Positions 1 through 7,157 of a stretch of DNA of 20,128 nucleotides are shown here, in pieces. Both the position numbers and the translations under genes were made by a program. The notes beneath the pieces were generated by a model. That model worked only from the letters and a program-made list of their open reading frames with translations, did no database searches and had not been told where the DNA came from. This DNA comes from UBA8437 sp003445035 (lineage in GTDB: Bacteria; Planctomycetota; Planctomycetia; Planctomycetales; Planctomycetaceae), in assembly GCA_937901285.1 (NCBI GenBank), contig CALCHI010000370.1, positions 1-20,128 on the forward strand, in the 5' to 3' direction. Within the stretch, counting starts at the first letter, position 1; each line of letters begins with the position of its first letter.

Positions 1-92
1 GCGATGGCTACGAGCACGGGGCGCTGACGGCCGAGGACGAGTTGACGGCTGAAGGGACGGCGTCGCCGGACATTGTGGGTGAGCCCCTGTAG
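1..92 (+). CDS. 3' end of an unidentified rightward gene (partial)
   Basis: The window opens inside an open frame (codons from base 3) that runs to a TAG at 90-92. It encodes 29 residues ending in ...SPDIVGEPL, an acidic, polar tail with many Glu, Asp, Ala and Thr. The other two forward frames hit stops within the first 51 bases. The stop lies 20 bases from the stop of the leftward symporter, so the two would be convergent and tightly packed, like the other gene ends in this window. No domain can be recognised from so short a tail. It could be chance, but tight packing and lack of stops make a real gene end more likely than not. Confidence 0.5.
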   Translation, partial: DGYEHGALTAEDELTAEGTASPDIVGEPL

Positions 93-112
93 CGGCCGGA
101 TGGCTGGTTTGC

Positions 113-2236
113 TCAGGCGAAGAAGAAGTGCATCCAGACCGCGGTTGCACAAAGCAGTGCCGCCCAGTTGCGATCTCGTGACCACCAGGGAGTGTCGTGG
201 GGCGCGTCCGGTGCGTCGTCTGCCGACTTCGGATCGAGCTCTCCCTCGGCAGGTGTCTTCCGTCTTGTTGAGTTGATCACGAACGCGGCCAGGGTGATCG
301 CAGCGGCAACGGCCGAGGCGAGCGGTGGTTGGATCCATCCGGATCGCATTGCCAGGGCCAGGCACACCAGTAACGTGATCGCTAAGAAGACCAGTGGGGC
401 GAGCCGTTTCAGATCGCGAGGATGATGGCCGCCCAAATCGGACCAGGTCAACCTGGCCTGGTCGGGTTCGACCGATGTGGCGAGACTGACCAGCACATGG
501 ACGAGCAGGCATGAGAAGATCACCAACACGACACGATGGAAAAAGTTGAGACTCGGTCCGAAGGCGAGATTGATCGAGTTGAGTGACCCTCTGCGAGTTT
601 CCACGCGACGAGTGATCTCATCGGAATTGAGTTGCTGCCAGTCGGCTGGCAGTTCATCAATCCGTGTTTCATCAAGGGTCTTCTGTTCGGTGAGGACCTG
701 GTAGACGGCTGGCGGCATTCCCACGGTGCGGTCGTAGGCCGACTGAAAAACCAGGGAAAACAATACTCCGGCGATGATGGTCACAAATGCTCCGCTGGCT
801 GTTGCCCTGCGCCAGAACATGCCGACCAGGAAAGCCACGAGCAGACCGGGGGTTAGCAGGCTTGTGTAATTGGCAATCTGTAGAAAGAAATTGTCCTTGC
901 TGTTGGGGTCGATGACGGCGAATGTCAGGCCGGTGGCGATGACGACGAAGACGATGATCGAGATTCGTCCCACGCGTACCAGTTGGCGATCGTCGGCGTC
1001 GGGACGGATGTATTTCTGGTAGACATCAATGGTGAAAATGGTCGCAGCAGAGTTCATCATCGAGTCGATCGACGAGAGGATGGCTCCGATCAGACCCGCC
1101 GCCACGATGCCGATCAATCCGTAGCCAGCCGGCACGACCAACCGGACCAGTTCCGAGAATGCCGCGTCGGGGTCGACGTCATGGTCGACGCGTTGTCCGA
1201 TGAGGAAGTAACCGGCGATTCCAGCAGCGATGCAAAAGAAGGGGATCAGGAGTTTCAGGAAACCGGCGGTGATGATCCCGAGCCGGGCTTCACCGTCCGA
1301 CCTGGCGGCCAGCGCGCGTTGCACGATGAACTGGTTGGTGCCCCAGTAGAAGAAGTGCATGAAGATGAGTCCGGTGAGCACCCCTGACCAGGGCAACTTC
1401 GGGTGGTTGCTGGGGAGGTAGAGCCGCATTTTCTGCTCAGAATCTGCCTGGTCGAGCCGAATCATCTCTTGCCATCCGGCGACAACTCCGTCACCACCAC
1501 CGAGTTCACTGAATATCAGGAACGCCAGAAGGAGTCCGCCCCCCAGCAGTAGCAGTGACTGGATGGCATCGGTCAAAACGACCGCCCGCAGCCCGCCCAG
1601 GACGGTGTACACGGTCGAGATGACTGCCAGGATGATCACGAAGGCGGCGTACCATTTCTTGTCCACCCGAACAACGGGCTGAAGTTGGAGGTCTTCGTGG
1701 GTGATCTTTCCAGCTTCGATCTCCCGCCGATTTCCCACCGTTTCCACGGGTTCCGTGTGGTTTTCGACGGCGGCATCGCCGACCATCACGCAGGCCGAAC
1801 GGGCACCGATGTACAGTCCTGGCACCATCTGTACACCGGCCATGATCAGCACCATGATCACCGCGTAGGAGAGGCGACTGCGGTCGTCATATCGACGGCC
1901 GAGGTACTCCGATAGCGTGTAGATCTTCAGGCGTCGATAGACCGGCAGGAACCCGTAGCAGAGCATCAACAGGCCGAATATGGCACCCAGCTCGAAATGG
2001 CTCTGGGCAAATCCGATTGAAAAACCGAGGCCGAGCATGCCGACAAGATGGTTGGCACTGACGTTGGATCCGTAGATGGAACCCGCAACGCCCCACCAGC
2101 GAATGTGTCGTCCCGCCAGAAAATACTGTTCGGACGACTCGGTTTCTCCTCGCCCTGCCAGCAACCCAACGGCCATCACGGCCACGAGGGCGATCAGGAA
2201 GACCGCGAGATCGACCGCGTGAAACAGATCACCCAT
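113..2236 (-). CDS. Sodium:solute symporter family protein (SGLT-like)
   Basis: Predicted inner-membrane Na+-coupled symporter of the SSS (SLC5-like) family, 707 aa from the first ATG. Hydrophobic segments run through the whole chain, roughly 14-15 helices. Family features: YFLAGR (38-43) after the first helix, the glycine-rich TVYTVLGGLRAVVLTD region (208-223), and SSIDSMMNSAATIFTIDVY (388-406). The last closely resembles the Na+-site helix of SGLT-type proteins, with its serines and threonines. Two less common parts are a hydrophilic loop at about 500-560 and a long C-terminal portion with about three more hydrophobic segments, ending in WMHFFFA. A longer frame begins with TTG at 2254, but ATG 2236 is preferred; neither start has a clear Shine-Dalgarno. 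The substrate cannot be told from sequence: sugars, inositols and other small solutes are all known in the family. Family is certain, substrate unknown. Confidence 0.93.
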   Translation of the reverse strand: MGDLFHAVDLAVFLIALVAVMAVGLLAGRGETESSEQYFLAGRHIRWWGVAGSIYGSNVSANHLVGMLGLGFSIGFAQSHFELGAIFGLLMLCYGFLPVYRRLKIYTLSEYLGRRYDDRSRLSYAVIMVLIMAGVQMVPGLYIGARSACVMVGDAAVENHTEPVETVGNRREIEAGKITHEDLQLQPVVRVDKKWYAAFVIILAVISTVYTVLGGLRAVVLTDAIQSLLLLGGGLLLAFLIFSELGGGDGVVAGWQEMIRLDQADSEQKMRLYLPSNHPKLPWSGVLTGLIFMHFFYWGTNQFIVQRALAARSDGEARLGIITAGFLKLLIPFFCIAAGIAGYFLIGQRVDHDVDPDAAFSELVRLVVPAGYGLIGIVAAGLIGAILSSIDSMMNSAATIFTIDVYQKYIRPDADDRQLVRVGRISIIVFVVIATGLTFAVIDPNSKDNFFLQIANYTSLLTPGLLVAFLVGMFWRRATASGAFVTIIAGVLFSLVFQSAYDRTVGMPPAVYQVLTEQKTLDETRIDELPADWQQLNSDEITRRVETRRGSLNSINLAFGPSLNFFHRVVLVIFSCLLVHVLVSLATSVEPDQARLTWSDLGGHHPRDLKRLAPLVFLAITLLVCLALAMRSGWIQPPLASAVAAAITLAAFVINSTRRKTPAEGELDPKSADDAPDAPHDTPWWSRDRNWAALLCATAVWMHFFFA

Positions 2237-2580
2237 TGATGACTCAGGATGCAATTGGCGGTGGTTTGATCAGGTCAGCGGCCACTCTAGCAGAGTGTGT
2301 GGGTGGGTTCACGTGATTGCGTTTGCAGTTGACATCCGGATTCGGGTCGATCAATTTGTGGTACTGGGACGCAAGCCGATCCTGCCGAGTGGTGATTTGC
2401 AGTTGCTGATTGCAGAAAGTCAATTGCGGTGCTCGGCTGTCCTGGCCGATTTTGTCATTTTACAGATGAAGTTTTCGGCAGTTGTGTTTCCAGCTGCGTA
2501 GTGGTGGATGCGCGGGTGATGGTGCGGACGTTTTCGGCCGATTCTCGCGGCCACTAAAGATAAAATCGGCGACAGGTTGG
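2237..2580. other. Divergent intergenic region between symporter and STAS-like gene
   Basis: This 344-base stretch separates two divergent genes and contains no convincing coding frame. A perfect inverted repeat, CACTCT-AGC-AGAGTG, lies at 2283-2297, about 50 bases upstream of the symporter start. The 10-mer TTTGCAGTTG occurs twice (2322-2331 and 2396-2405). A TTGACA hexamer (2329-2334) has no good -10 box 16-18 bases on. Just before the STAS-like gene, the AT-rich run AAAGATAAAAT (about 2559-2570) could serve as a rightward -10. The promoters of both genes presumably lie here, but none can be assigned firmly. Confidence 0.5.
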
Positions 2581-2985
2581 ATGAACGATAAAACGACAGT
2601 TTTTGTGGTCGAACACGTTGGCGAAGTGGTGGTGGTTGAGCCTCTCGGTGATGAGTCCTCGTTCCGCTATTTCGACATCCACAACCAGGCCAACCGGGTG
2701 ATGCGGGCGCTGGACGATCCGTCGGTACGGGGGGTCGTTGTTGATCTGCGCAGCGTTCCGACGCTTGGCTGGGTGATGACCAGTGCCATCGTACGATTGG
2801 TCCGGAACCTGGATTATCGCGGAGGAATGGCCGTTTACTGTTCGGCATCGAAATCCAACGTCGAACAATTCTCGTCGATGAAGCTCGGCGAACCGTGGTC
2901 ACACCACGATTCGCGAGATGACGGCGTGGCTGTGATCAGGGAGTTGATTGACAACCGATCGGCTTCGTCCGAAGAGGGGCCTTAG
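2581..2985 (+). CDS. STAS-like (anti-sigma-factor-antagonist-like) protein
   Basis: Encodes 134 aa from ATG 2581; an upstream in-frame extension to 2482 looks non-coding. The order of elements resembles a STAS domain: strand VGEVVVVEPLG (13-23), helix FDIHNQANRVMRALDD (31-46), core strand GVVVDLRSVP (51-60), helix VMTSAIVRLVRNL (65-77), strand GGMAVYCSAS (81-90), and helix VEQFSSMKLGE (94-104). In canonical antagonists the core strand is followed by a DSSG-type loop carrying the phosphorylated serine; here that loop reads TLGWVMTS (61-68), so the usual acceptor position is altered. The gene ends 3 bases before an FHA-domain gene, implying one transcript and possibly one phospho-signalling pathway. 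It has no signal peptide, so it is presumably cytoplasmic. The fold is inferred by pattern, and the partner is unknown. Confidence 0.75.
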   Translation: MNDKTTVFVVEHVGEVVVVEPLGDESSFRYFDIHNQANRVMRALDDPSVRGVVVDLRSVPTLGWVMTSAIVRLVRNLDYRGGMAVYCSASKSNVEQFSSMKLGEPWSHHDSRDDGVAVIRELIDNRSASSEEGP

Positions 2986-2988
2986 GCG

Positions 2989-3501
2989 ATGTTCGGTGAA
3001 CTGGTGCCGGTCGGTGGAGGCGACCCCATCCCGCTGTTGCGAGAGCGGTTACTGATTGGCCGAAGAAGCCGCTGCGACATACACCTGGATTTCCCCAACG
3101 TCTCGTCACAGCATTGTGAACTGGAAATGGATTCCGGTTACTGGCAGGTTCGTGACCTTCGCAGTACCAACGGTGTGAAGGTCAACGGGCAGCGTGTCGA
3201 GGTGCAGGTGTTGATGCCCGGTGACAAGCTGACTGTGGGCAAGCACGAATTCGAAGTGGTGTACCGGCCGCTGTCCGATGGTCCACCGCCATCGTTGACA
3301 GAAGAAGATCCGTTCTCGAGATCATTGCTCGAGCAGGCTGGGTTGGAGGGGCGACGGAAGGCCCAGCGGCGATCCGAACGGCTGAAGAAACAGCTTCCCC
3401 CGGCGGTTCAGTCTCCCAGCGCGACCGGCGAGCCGGATGACGGCGGCGGTGAAGACACGGAGATCCTGGGTTGGCTGACCGATGACGATGTCGCCGAGTG
3501 A
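2989..3501 (+). CDS. FHA domain protein
   Basis: Encodes 170 aa with an N-terminal forkhead-associated domain (about 1-93), a module that binds phosphothreonine peptides. Signature positions are visible: LLIGRRSRCDIHL (21-33, with the glycine-arginine pair 24-25), the SSQHCE motif (39-44, Ser40 and His42), and the STNGVKVNG motif (59-67, Asn61). The rest is a charged tail containing a basic segment (121-135) and an acidic end with DDGGGEDTEILGWLTDDD (150-167). No kinase, enzyme or membrane domain is attached. ATG 2989 follows the STAS-like stop by 3 bases, with a purine-rich GAAGAGGGG just upstream. It is a likely cytoplasmic reader of Ser/Thr kinase phosphorylation, and planctomycetes encode many such kinases. 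Its targets are unknown. Confidence 0.92.
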   Translation: MFGELVPVGGGDPIPLLRERLLIGRRSRCDIHLDFPNVSSQHCELEMDSGYWQVRDLRSTNGVKVNGQRVEVQVLMPGDKLTVGKHEFEVVYRPLSDGPPPSLTEEDPFSRSLLEQAGLEGRRKAQRRSERLKKQLPPAVQSPSATGEPDDGGGEDTEILGWLTDDDVAE

Positions 3502-3535
3502 GTCGGCGACCGGCCTCCCCTGAACCTGGCTCAGG
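3490..3535. terminator. Two hairpins at the convergent FHA / membrane-protein junction
   Basis: A perfect 8-bp GC-rich inverted repeat, GTCGCCGA (3490-3497) and TCGGCGAC (3503-3510) with a 5-base loop, overlaps the FHA stop codon (3499-3501). A second dyad, CCTGA (3519-3523) and TCAGG (3531-3535), overlaps the stop codon of the leftward gene. Neither is followed by a T-run, so these are not canonical intrinsic terminators. They may still act as pause or RNA-protecting structures at the ends of the two transcripts. Confidence 0.42.
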
Positions 3536-4940
3536 CGGCTTTCCTTCGGGTCACCGCTTCGCGGACGCCCGTGTAGCCGAGTCGGCGGGCGACGTGGCGA
3601 GCTGAACTGAGGGCGGCCGCTCGACTGCGATATTGCGGGCTGCCGTCACGTCGCTTGATGATCCGGGCCGGTTCAACTCCGGGCAATTCGATCGTTGCCG
3701 TATAGTAAACAACTTTGTTGCGACGCTTGGCGCTGATCGTGACCGGGAGTTCGCTTCCGGTCACGGCTGCCGGTACCGCGATGGAAGGTGTCGGTTCAGG
3801 CGATGTTTCCGCCACGGGTTGGGGACCACGCCGCCTCTGGGCGATCCACGAGGCAATGCGGCGTGGGCTGGGCATTTCCTGGGTCAGCAGGCCCAGCAGG
3901 AACAACGCGAGAACGATGGGGCCGAACATCATCAGGATCAGATGCCGGTCGGAGATGGGACCAGGGGAAGCGGATGGCATCCCCGCCGATGTCACGGGGT
4001 CGGTTTCAGCGATAGAATCCGGATGCTCGATGTTCGGCAGTACGATCGACACGGCTTGTCGGTCGGCTGTCAGCTTGACGGGTTGTTGACCATCCGTTTC
4101 GCCTGGTGACGTTTCCCCGGCCGGTGGTTCGGTTTTCGGGGTCAGTGTCTCGTCATCCGGCAGGTCTGGCGCCGTTTGTTCTGCGGTCGTTTCGGTGGGT
4201 GGAGGAGTGACGATTGGGACCAGTTCCTCGTCGCTGTCTGTCGAACCGGCAATGTCGGCGTCGGTTTTCGGCTGTGCCTCACCGATGCCCGGCCTTGAGA
4301 CCTTTGCGTCACGAGGACTCTCGTCAGTGCGAGTGGTGGAGATGTCCGCTGGGAGGATTGGTTTCGGATCGTCGGCGGTCGGAGGAAGTGTCGTGCTGGC
4401 GGAATCGGCAGGCGGGTCCGGGAGGGAGGGGCGGACTGGAGGGACCAGCGTACGAGTTTCGCGGCTGATGACGGGACGGTTGGCCGGCCCGAGTTCGGGA
4501 ATCACAACGGGGTCTTTTGCAGCTTTGGCAGAACCCTTTACAGCGATGGGTTTTCGAGACGTTTTCGGCGGGCCAGGGATGGATCGCGGAAGAGGCCTTG
4601 TTGCCGGAGCAGTCGGGCCGGCCGTGGCGGAGTCGGTTTCGCAGCCGGGCTGGCGGCCGGTTTGCTCGTGTGTCTGGCCGGCTTCGTGTCGAGTGATAAA
4701 CGCCATCAGGGCCTCGTCTCGGCCCGAGAGTTCCAGCTTGTGGGTGCGAGCTACCTTCTTGGCAATTTGGTAGCAACGCAGTGCTTCTTCGGTCCGGCTC
4801 TCCTGCCATGCGGCCTCGGCCTGCTCAAGCAGCCGATTGAACGCGATCCGTCCAGCGGAATTGTCGGGCTGGATAGGCGGAGCAGCACTTCCGATGGCCG
4901 GTGACAGCAGCAGTAGTAGTGCCAGTAAGCGGAAAACCAC
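3531..4940 (-). CDS. Secreted-type single-pass membrane protein, Pro/Thr-rich, function unknown
   Basis: Encodes 469 aa. Residues 1-19 form a signal peptide (VFRLLALLLLLSPAIGSAA). Residues 30-90 are helical and read like one or two tetratricopeptide-type helices (AFNRLLEQAEAAW, EEALRCYQIAKKVAR). Residues 95-330 are a long, disordered, Pro/Thr/Asp/Glu-rich stretch. One hydrophobic membrane segment follows at about 334-353, then a basic stop-transfer region (359-372). The C-terminal part (395-469) is Arg/Lys-rich with a small strand-rich element (VVYYTATIELPG, 410-421) and a helix, predicted cytoplasmic. The start is GTG 4940, chosen because GAGGAG (4950-4955) sits 9 bases upstream. The topology would place a stalk and helical head outside and a basic domain inside. 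I do not recognise a named family. It converges with the FHA gene, which alone says little about a functional link. Confidence 0.85.
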   Translation of the reverse strand: MVFRLLALLLLLSPAIGSAAPPIQPDNSAGRIAFNRLLEQAEAAWQESRTEEALRCYQIAKKVARTHKLELSGRDEALMAFITRHEAGQTHEQTGRQPGCETDSATAGPTAPATRPLPRSIPGPPKTSRKPIAVKGSAKAAKDPVVIPELGPANRPVISRETRTLVPPVRPSLPDPPADSASTTLPPTADDPKPILPADISTTRTDESPRDAKVSRPGIGEAQPKTDADIAGSTDSDEELVPIVTPPPTETTAEQTAPDLPDDETLTPKTEPPAGETSPGETDGQQPVKLTADRQAVSIVLPNIEHPDSIAETDPVTSAGMPSASPGPISDRHLILMMFGPIVLALFLLGLLTQEMPSPRRIASWIAQRRRGPQPVAETSPEPTPSIAVPAAVTGSELPVTISAKRRNKVVYYTATIELPGVEPARIIKRRDGSPQYRSRAAALSSARHVARRLGYTGVREAVTRRKAA

Positions 4941-5126
4941 AGCCTAGATCTCCTCGTTCCGGGGAGGCCTTGCCGATGACATGCCAATCTCAGTTGCGAG
5001 ATGCAACGGGACCGCACAATCGTCGCAGCCGACTCCTTCGGGGTTATCGACAGATTCCGACCGCGGCCATCAGCGGATTCAGCGTGAAATCCCGCCGAAT
5101 CCGGGCTCAAAGCGGTGTCCACCGGA
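4941..5126. other. Intergenic gap upstream of the membrane-protein gene
   Basis: This gap of 186 bases separates two leftward genes. The only element I can support is the Shine-Dalgarno GAGGAG (minus strand, 4950-4955) serving the GTG start at 4940. No convincing promoter, terminator or small gene is visible. The gap is long enough that the downstream gene could have its own promoter. Confidence 0.4.
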
Positions 5127-6083
5127 TCACTTTTCAGACGGATCAATCTTCGTCTGCACGGCGATGGTCAGATCGAGGCGTCCGTCCAACTTCATGCCGT
5201 TGATTTCAATCGTCAGCGTGCCGGTCATCTGGGTGGTGTCCGAGTCGGAAAAAATGATGCCCTGTTTGAGATCGATCAGGATCTCGCCAGTGCCCTTTGC
5301 GATCTTGAGCTTGCTGGCGGTGATCTTCGTGGGGCTTCCTTCGGGCGGGTCCTGGGTGAGGCCGACTTCAAGCGATCGAGATGTGATGCGGTGTAGCATG
5401 TGCGGGCCCTGCTTGACGGTCCCGGTGTACCTGTAACGCCGCTTGATGCTGATCTTCTGGCCCGCTTCGAGATCCATCACGCTGGTGTGGTCCCACGTGT
5501 CTCCAATCCGAACCGCCTTGGCTGGGATCCGCTGATTGCTGTTTTTCCAGCGTGCCAGGATGATCTTGGGATCAAATTGCTCCGAGAAGTTCTTGCGGAC
5601 CGCCGGGTCGAGATCCTTGATCAGTTCCTTGAAGCCCTCAACCTTGATCACTTGGTCCAACTTGTTGTGGACAAGGGTGGTCTTGGCCTTGGAGATGACT
5701 CGAAGCAGATCGAGCATCGGCTCGAGTTGCGGGAGGGGGGCTTTTTTGCCGGGATTGCTGGAATCGAAGGTGAGCTTGAATCCCGGGAGAATGGTTTCCT
5801 GCTGCAGTTTCCTGATCGTCTGTACCAGTCGCAAAGTTCCGTCATCGCCTCGTGCGCCGAGCGCGTGCTCCGTGATCGCAAACTGTGTTGACTTGGTCTC
5901 GACGTCCATTCCGGCGAGCGTGAGGATCTGCTTGGTGTTCGATTCGGAATTGTAGACCCGTTTTGTTTTCGGCTGGAGCTTCGGTTTCAAGACAACCTGG
6001 CCCTGTGCGGCCGGGGTGACAAGCACGGTTGCCAGGGCCCACACCAAAGCCTGTGGCAGGCGGGAACACATTGGGCTAGTCAT
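5127..6083 (-). CDS. Secreted protein of unknown function (DUF6263-like)
   Basis: Encodes 318 aa. ATG 6083 is supported by AAAGGA (minus strand, 6092-6097) 8 bases upstream. A signal peptide spans about 1-28 (hydrophobic ALVWALATVLVTPAAQG, 12-28), and the mature part has no further membrane segment. The body alternates short strands and a central helical region (about 120-165). It includes NSESNTKQILTLAGMDVETK (45-64), a segment IRIGDTWDHTS-like near 193-202, and a C-terminal half rich in strands ending TIEINGMKLDGRLDLTIAVQ. This pattern reminds me of the DUF6263-type extracytoplasmic proteins of planctomycetes and Bacteroidota, but I cannot confirm that without a profile search. It is transcribed divergently from the ThuA-like gene. 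It carries no catalytic motif that I can name, so a binding or structural role is only a guess. Confidence 0.85.
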   Translation of the reverse strand: MTSPMCSRLPQALVWALATVLVTPAAQGQVVLKPKLQPKTKRVYNSESNTKQILTLAGMDVETKSTQFAITEHALGARGDDGTLRLVQTIRKLQQETILPGFKLTFDSSNPGKKAPLPQLEPMLDLLRVISKAKTTLVHNKLDQVIKVEGFKELIKDLDPAVRKNFSEQFDPKIILARWKNSNQRIPAKAVRIGDTWDHTSVMDLEAGQKISIKRRYRYTGTVKQGPHMLHRITSRSLEVGLTQDPPEGSPTKITASKLKIAKGTGEILIDLKQGIIFSDSDTTQMTGTLTIEINGMKLDGRLDLTIAVQTKIDPSEK

Positions 6084-6091
6084 CCGCTAGT

Positions 6092-6097
6092 TCCTTT
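6092..6097 (-). promoter_or_regulatory. Ribosome binding site deciding the start of the 318-aa secreted protein
   Basis: AAAGGA on the minus strand is 8 bases upstream of ATG 6083. It favours that start over the in-frame ATG at 6071. Confidence 0.55.
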
Positions 6098-6136
6098 GGA
6101 GTCGCGTGTTGGTCGGAGTGGAAGTACGATCGGGCG

Positions 6137-6182
6137 GTGACGCGAGTCGCTAATTGCGCTCCGGTTGGCAGCGACCCGTCAC
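6137..6182. promoter_or_regulatory. Long imperfect dyad upstream of the ThuA-like gene
   Basis: Two nested perfect 6-bp arms form one extended inverted repeat: GTGACG (6137-6142) with CGTCAC (6177-6182), and GTCGCT (6146-6151) with AGCGAC (6170-6175). They are separated by 3 and 1 unpaired bases and an 18-base loop. The dyad sits in the divergent region between the two secreted-protein genes, about 110 bases before the ThuA start. It could be an operator or an RNA hairpin. No T-run follows. Confidence 0.35.
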
Positions 6183-6276
6183 AAGATGTATTCGGCGCCG
6201 CGGCTCAAATCTTAGAGATTCCACAAGGGAAACGTAAGCACGGTTTTGGCCGGTGTGTGCTTGTCGTGTTCGTCGA

Positions 6277-6286
6277 AAGGGAGGAG
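6277..6286 (+). promoter_or_regulatory. Strong ribosome binding site of the ThuA-like gene
   Basis: AAGGGAGGAG ends 6 bases before ATG 6293. It is one of the best Shine-Dalgarno matches in the window and fixes the start there, rather than at the GTG that opens the longer frame at 6137. Confidence 0.75.
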
Positions 6287-6292
6287 TTTGGG

Positions 6293-7078
6293 ATGAGGCT
6301 AGCGACGGCTGAAATGAGGGCGGTTGTCGCCGTGTCGGTGGCACTGCTGTGCGGGGCGCAGACGGTTTCGGCTGCGGTACCCCACGTCGTGTTTCTGATC
6401 GGTGAACGTGAGTACAAGACGCAGGAGACGCTTCCCGAATTTGCGCGTGATGAGCTGATTGGCAAGCTGAAATTTCGTTGTACGTTCGTGCACGCTGACC
6501 GGAAGGACGGCAACCGGTTTCCGGGAATCGAGGCGATTGAAACGGCTGACCTGGTGGTGCTGAGTGTCCGCCGACGGGCGTTGCCCGAGGCCGACCTGGC
6601 GAGGGTCCGGAAGTACCTGGCGGCCGGTCGTCCGTTGGTCGGAGTGCGTACGGCCAGTCACGCCTTTCACACCAAGGGCAAGCACCCGAAGGGGCACGCC
6701 GAATGGCAGGAGTTCGATCCCGAAGTCCTGGGTGGCCACTACGTGGGGCACCATGGAAACAAGCTGGTGACGACCGTCGAAGTTCTGCCGGCGGCCAAGG
6801 GGCACCCGATCCTGGCCGGTGTGTCGTCCAAGCCGTTCGATGTCGGTGGATCGTTGTACAGGGTCAACCCGTTGAAGAAATCGTGTGTCCCCCTGGTCAG
6901 TGGGCGGGTGAAGGGGGCCCCGGTCGAGCCGGTGGCCTGGACGCACAGTTACCGCGGTGGCCGGATCTTCTACACGTCCCTTGGGCATCCCAAGGACTTC
7001 CAGTTGCCGGCCTTCCGCCGATTGCTGAAAAACGGGATCCTGTGGTCGCTGAAGAAGGACACTGGCGGGGGCGAGTGA
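6293..7078 (+). CDS. Secreted ThuA-like domain protein
   Basis: Encodes 261 aa with a signal peptide ending near VSAA (25-28). The mature part is a single ThuA-like fold, related to the class I glutamine amidotransferase fold. Visible landmarks are the first strand HVVFLIGEREY (31-41), DLVVLSVRRRALP (86-98), GRPLVGVRTASHAF (112-125), HPILAGVSSKPFDV (171-184), and the C-terminal VAWTHSYRGGRIFYTSLGHPKDF (214-236), which is typical of the family. ThuA proteins were first tied to trehalose utilisation in rhizobia. The many planctomycete copies are often exported and found near sugar or glycan breakdown genes, and their reaction is unproven. No classical amidotransferase nucleophile cysteine is seen at the elbow position. 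The neighbours give no pathway clue. The gene converges with the peptidase gene 79 bases on. Confidence 0.9.
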   Translation: MRLATAEMRAVVAVSVALLCGAQTVSAAVPHVVFLIGEREYKTQETLPEFARDELIGKLKFRCTFVHADRKDGNRFPGIEAIETADLVVLSVRRRALPEADLARVRKYLAAGRPLVGVRTASHAFHTKGKHPKGHAEWQEFDPEVLGGHYVGHHGNKLVTTVEVLPAAKGHPILAGVSSKPFDVGGSLYRVNPLKKSCVPLVSGRVKGAPVEPVAWTHSYRGGRIFYTSLGHPKDFQLPAFRRLLKNGILWSLKKDTGGGE

Positions 7079-7157
7079 AGCTGAACCGGAAGAGCGCAAC
7101 GGGTCAGTGCCGTGTGTGTCGAGAATGGTCGCTGTTGGTGACCGTGGTGCGGGCGGC

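Noticed and set aside
2052..2067. TTGGCACTGACGTTGG as a second sigma-54 element
   Set aside because: It lies inside the symporter coding region, lacks the invariant GC of the -12 element (GG instead), and points away from any gene start.
2329..2360. TTGACA as a sigma-70 -35 box
   Set aside because: The positions 16-18 bases downstream (TCAATT, CAATTT, AATTTG) match a -10 box poorly.
2295..2501. 68-residue rightward frame in the symporter/STAS gap
   Set aside because: It starts with GTG without a ribosome binding site, shows no recognisable motif and has an odd composition. It is more likely promoter region.
6137..6292. N-terminal extension of the ThuA-like protein
   Set aside because: It would bury the signal peptide, whereas a strong AAGGGAGGAG lies right before ATG 6293.
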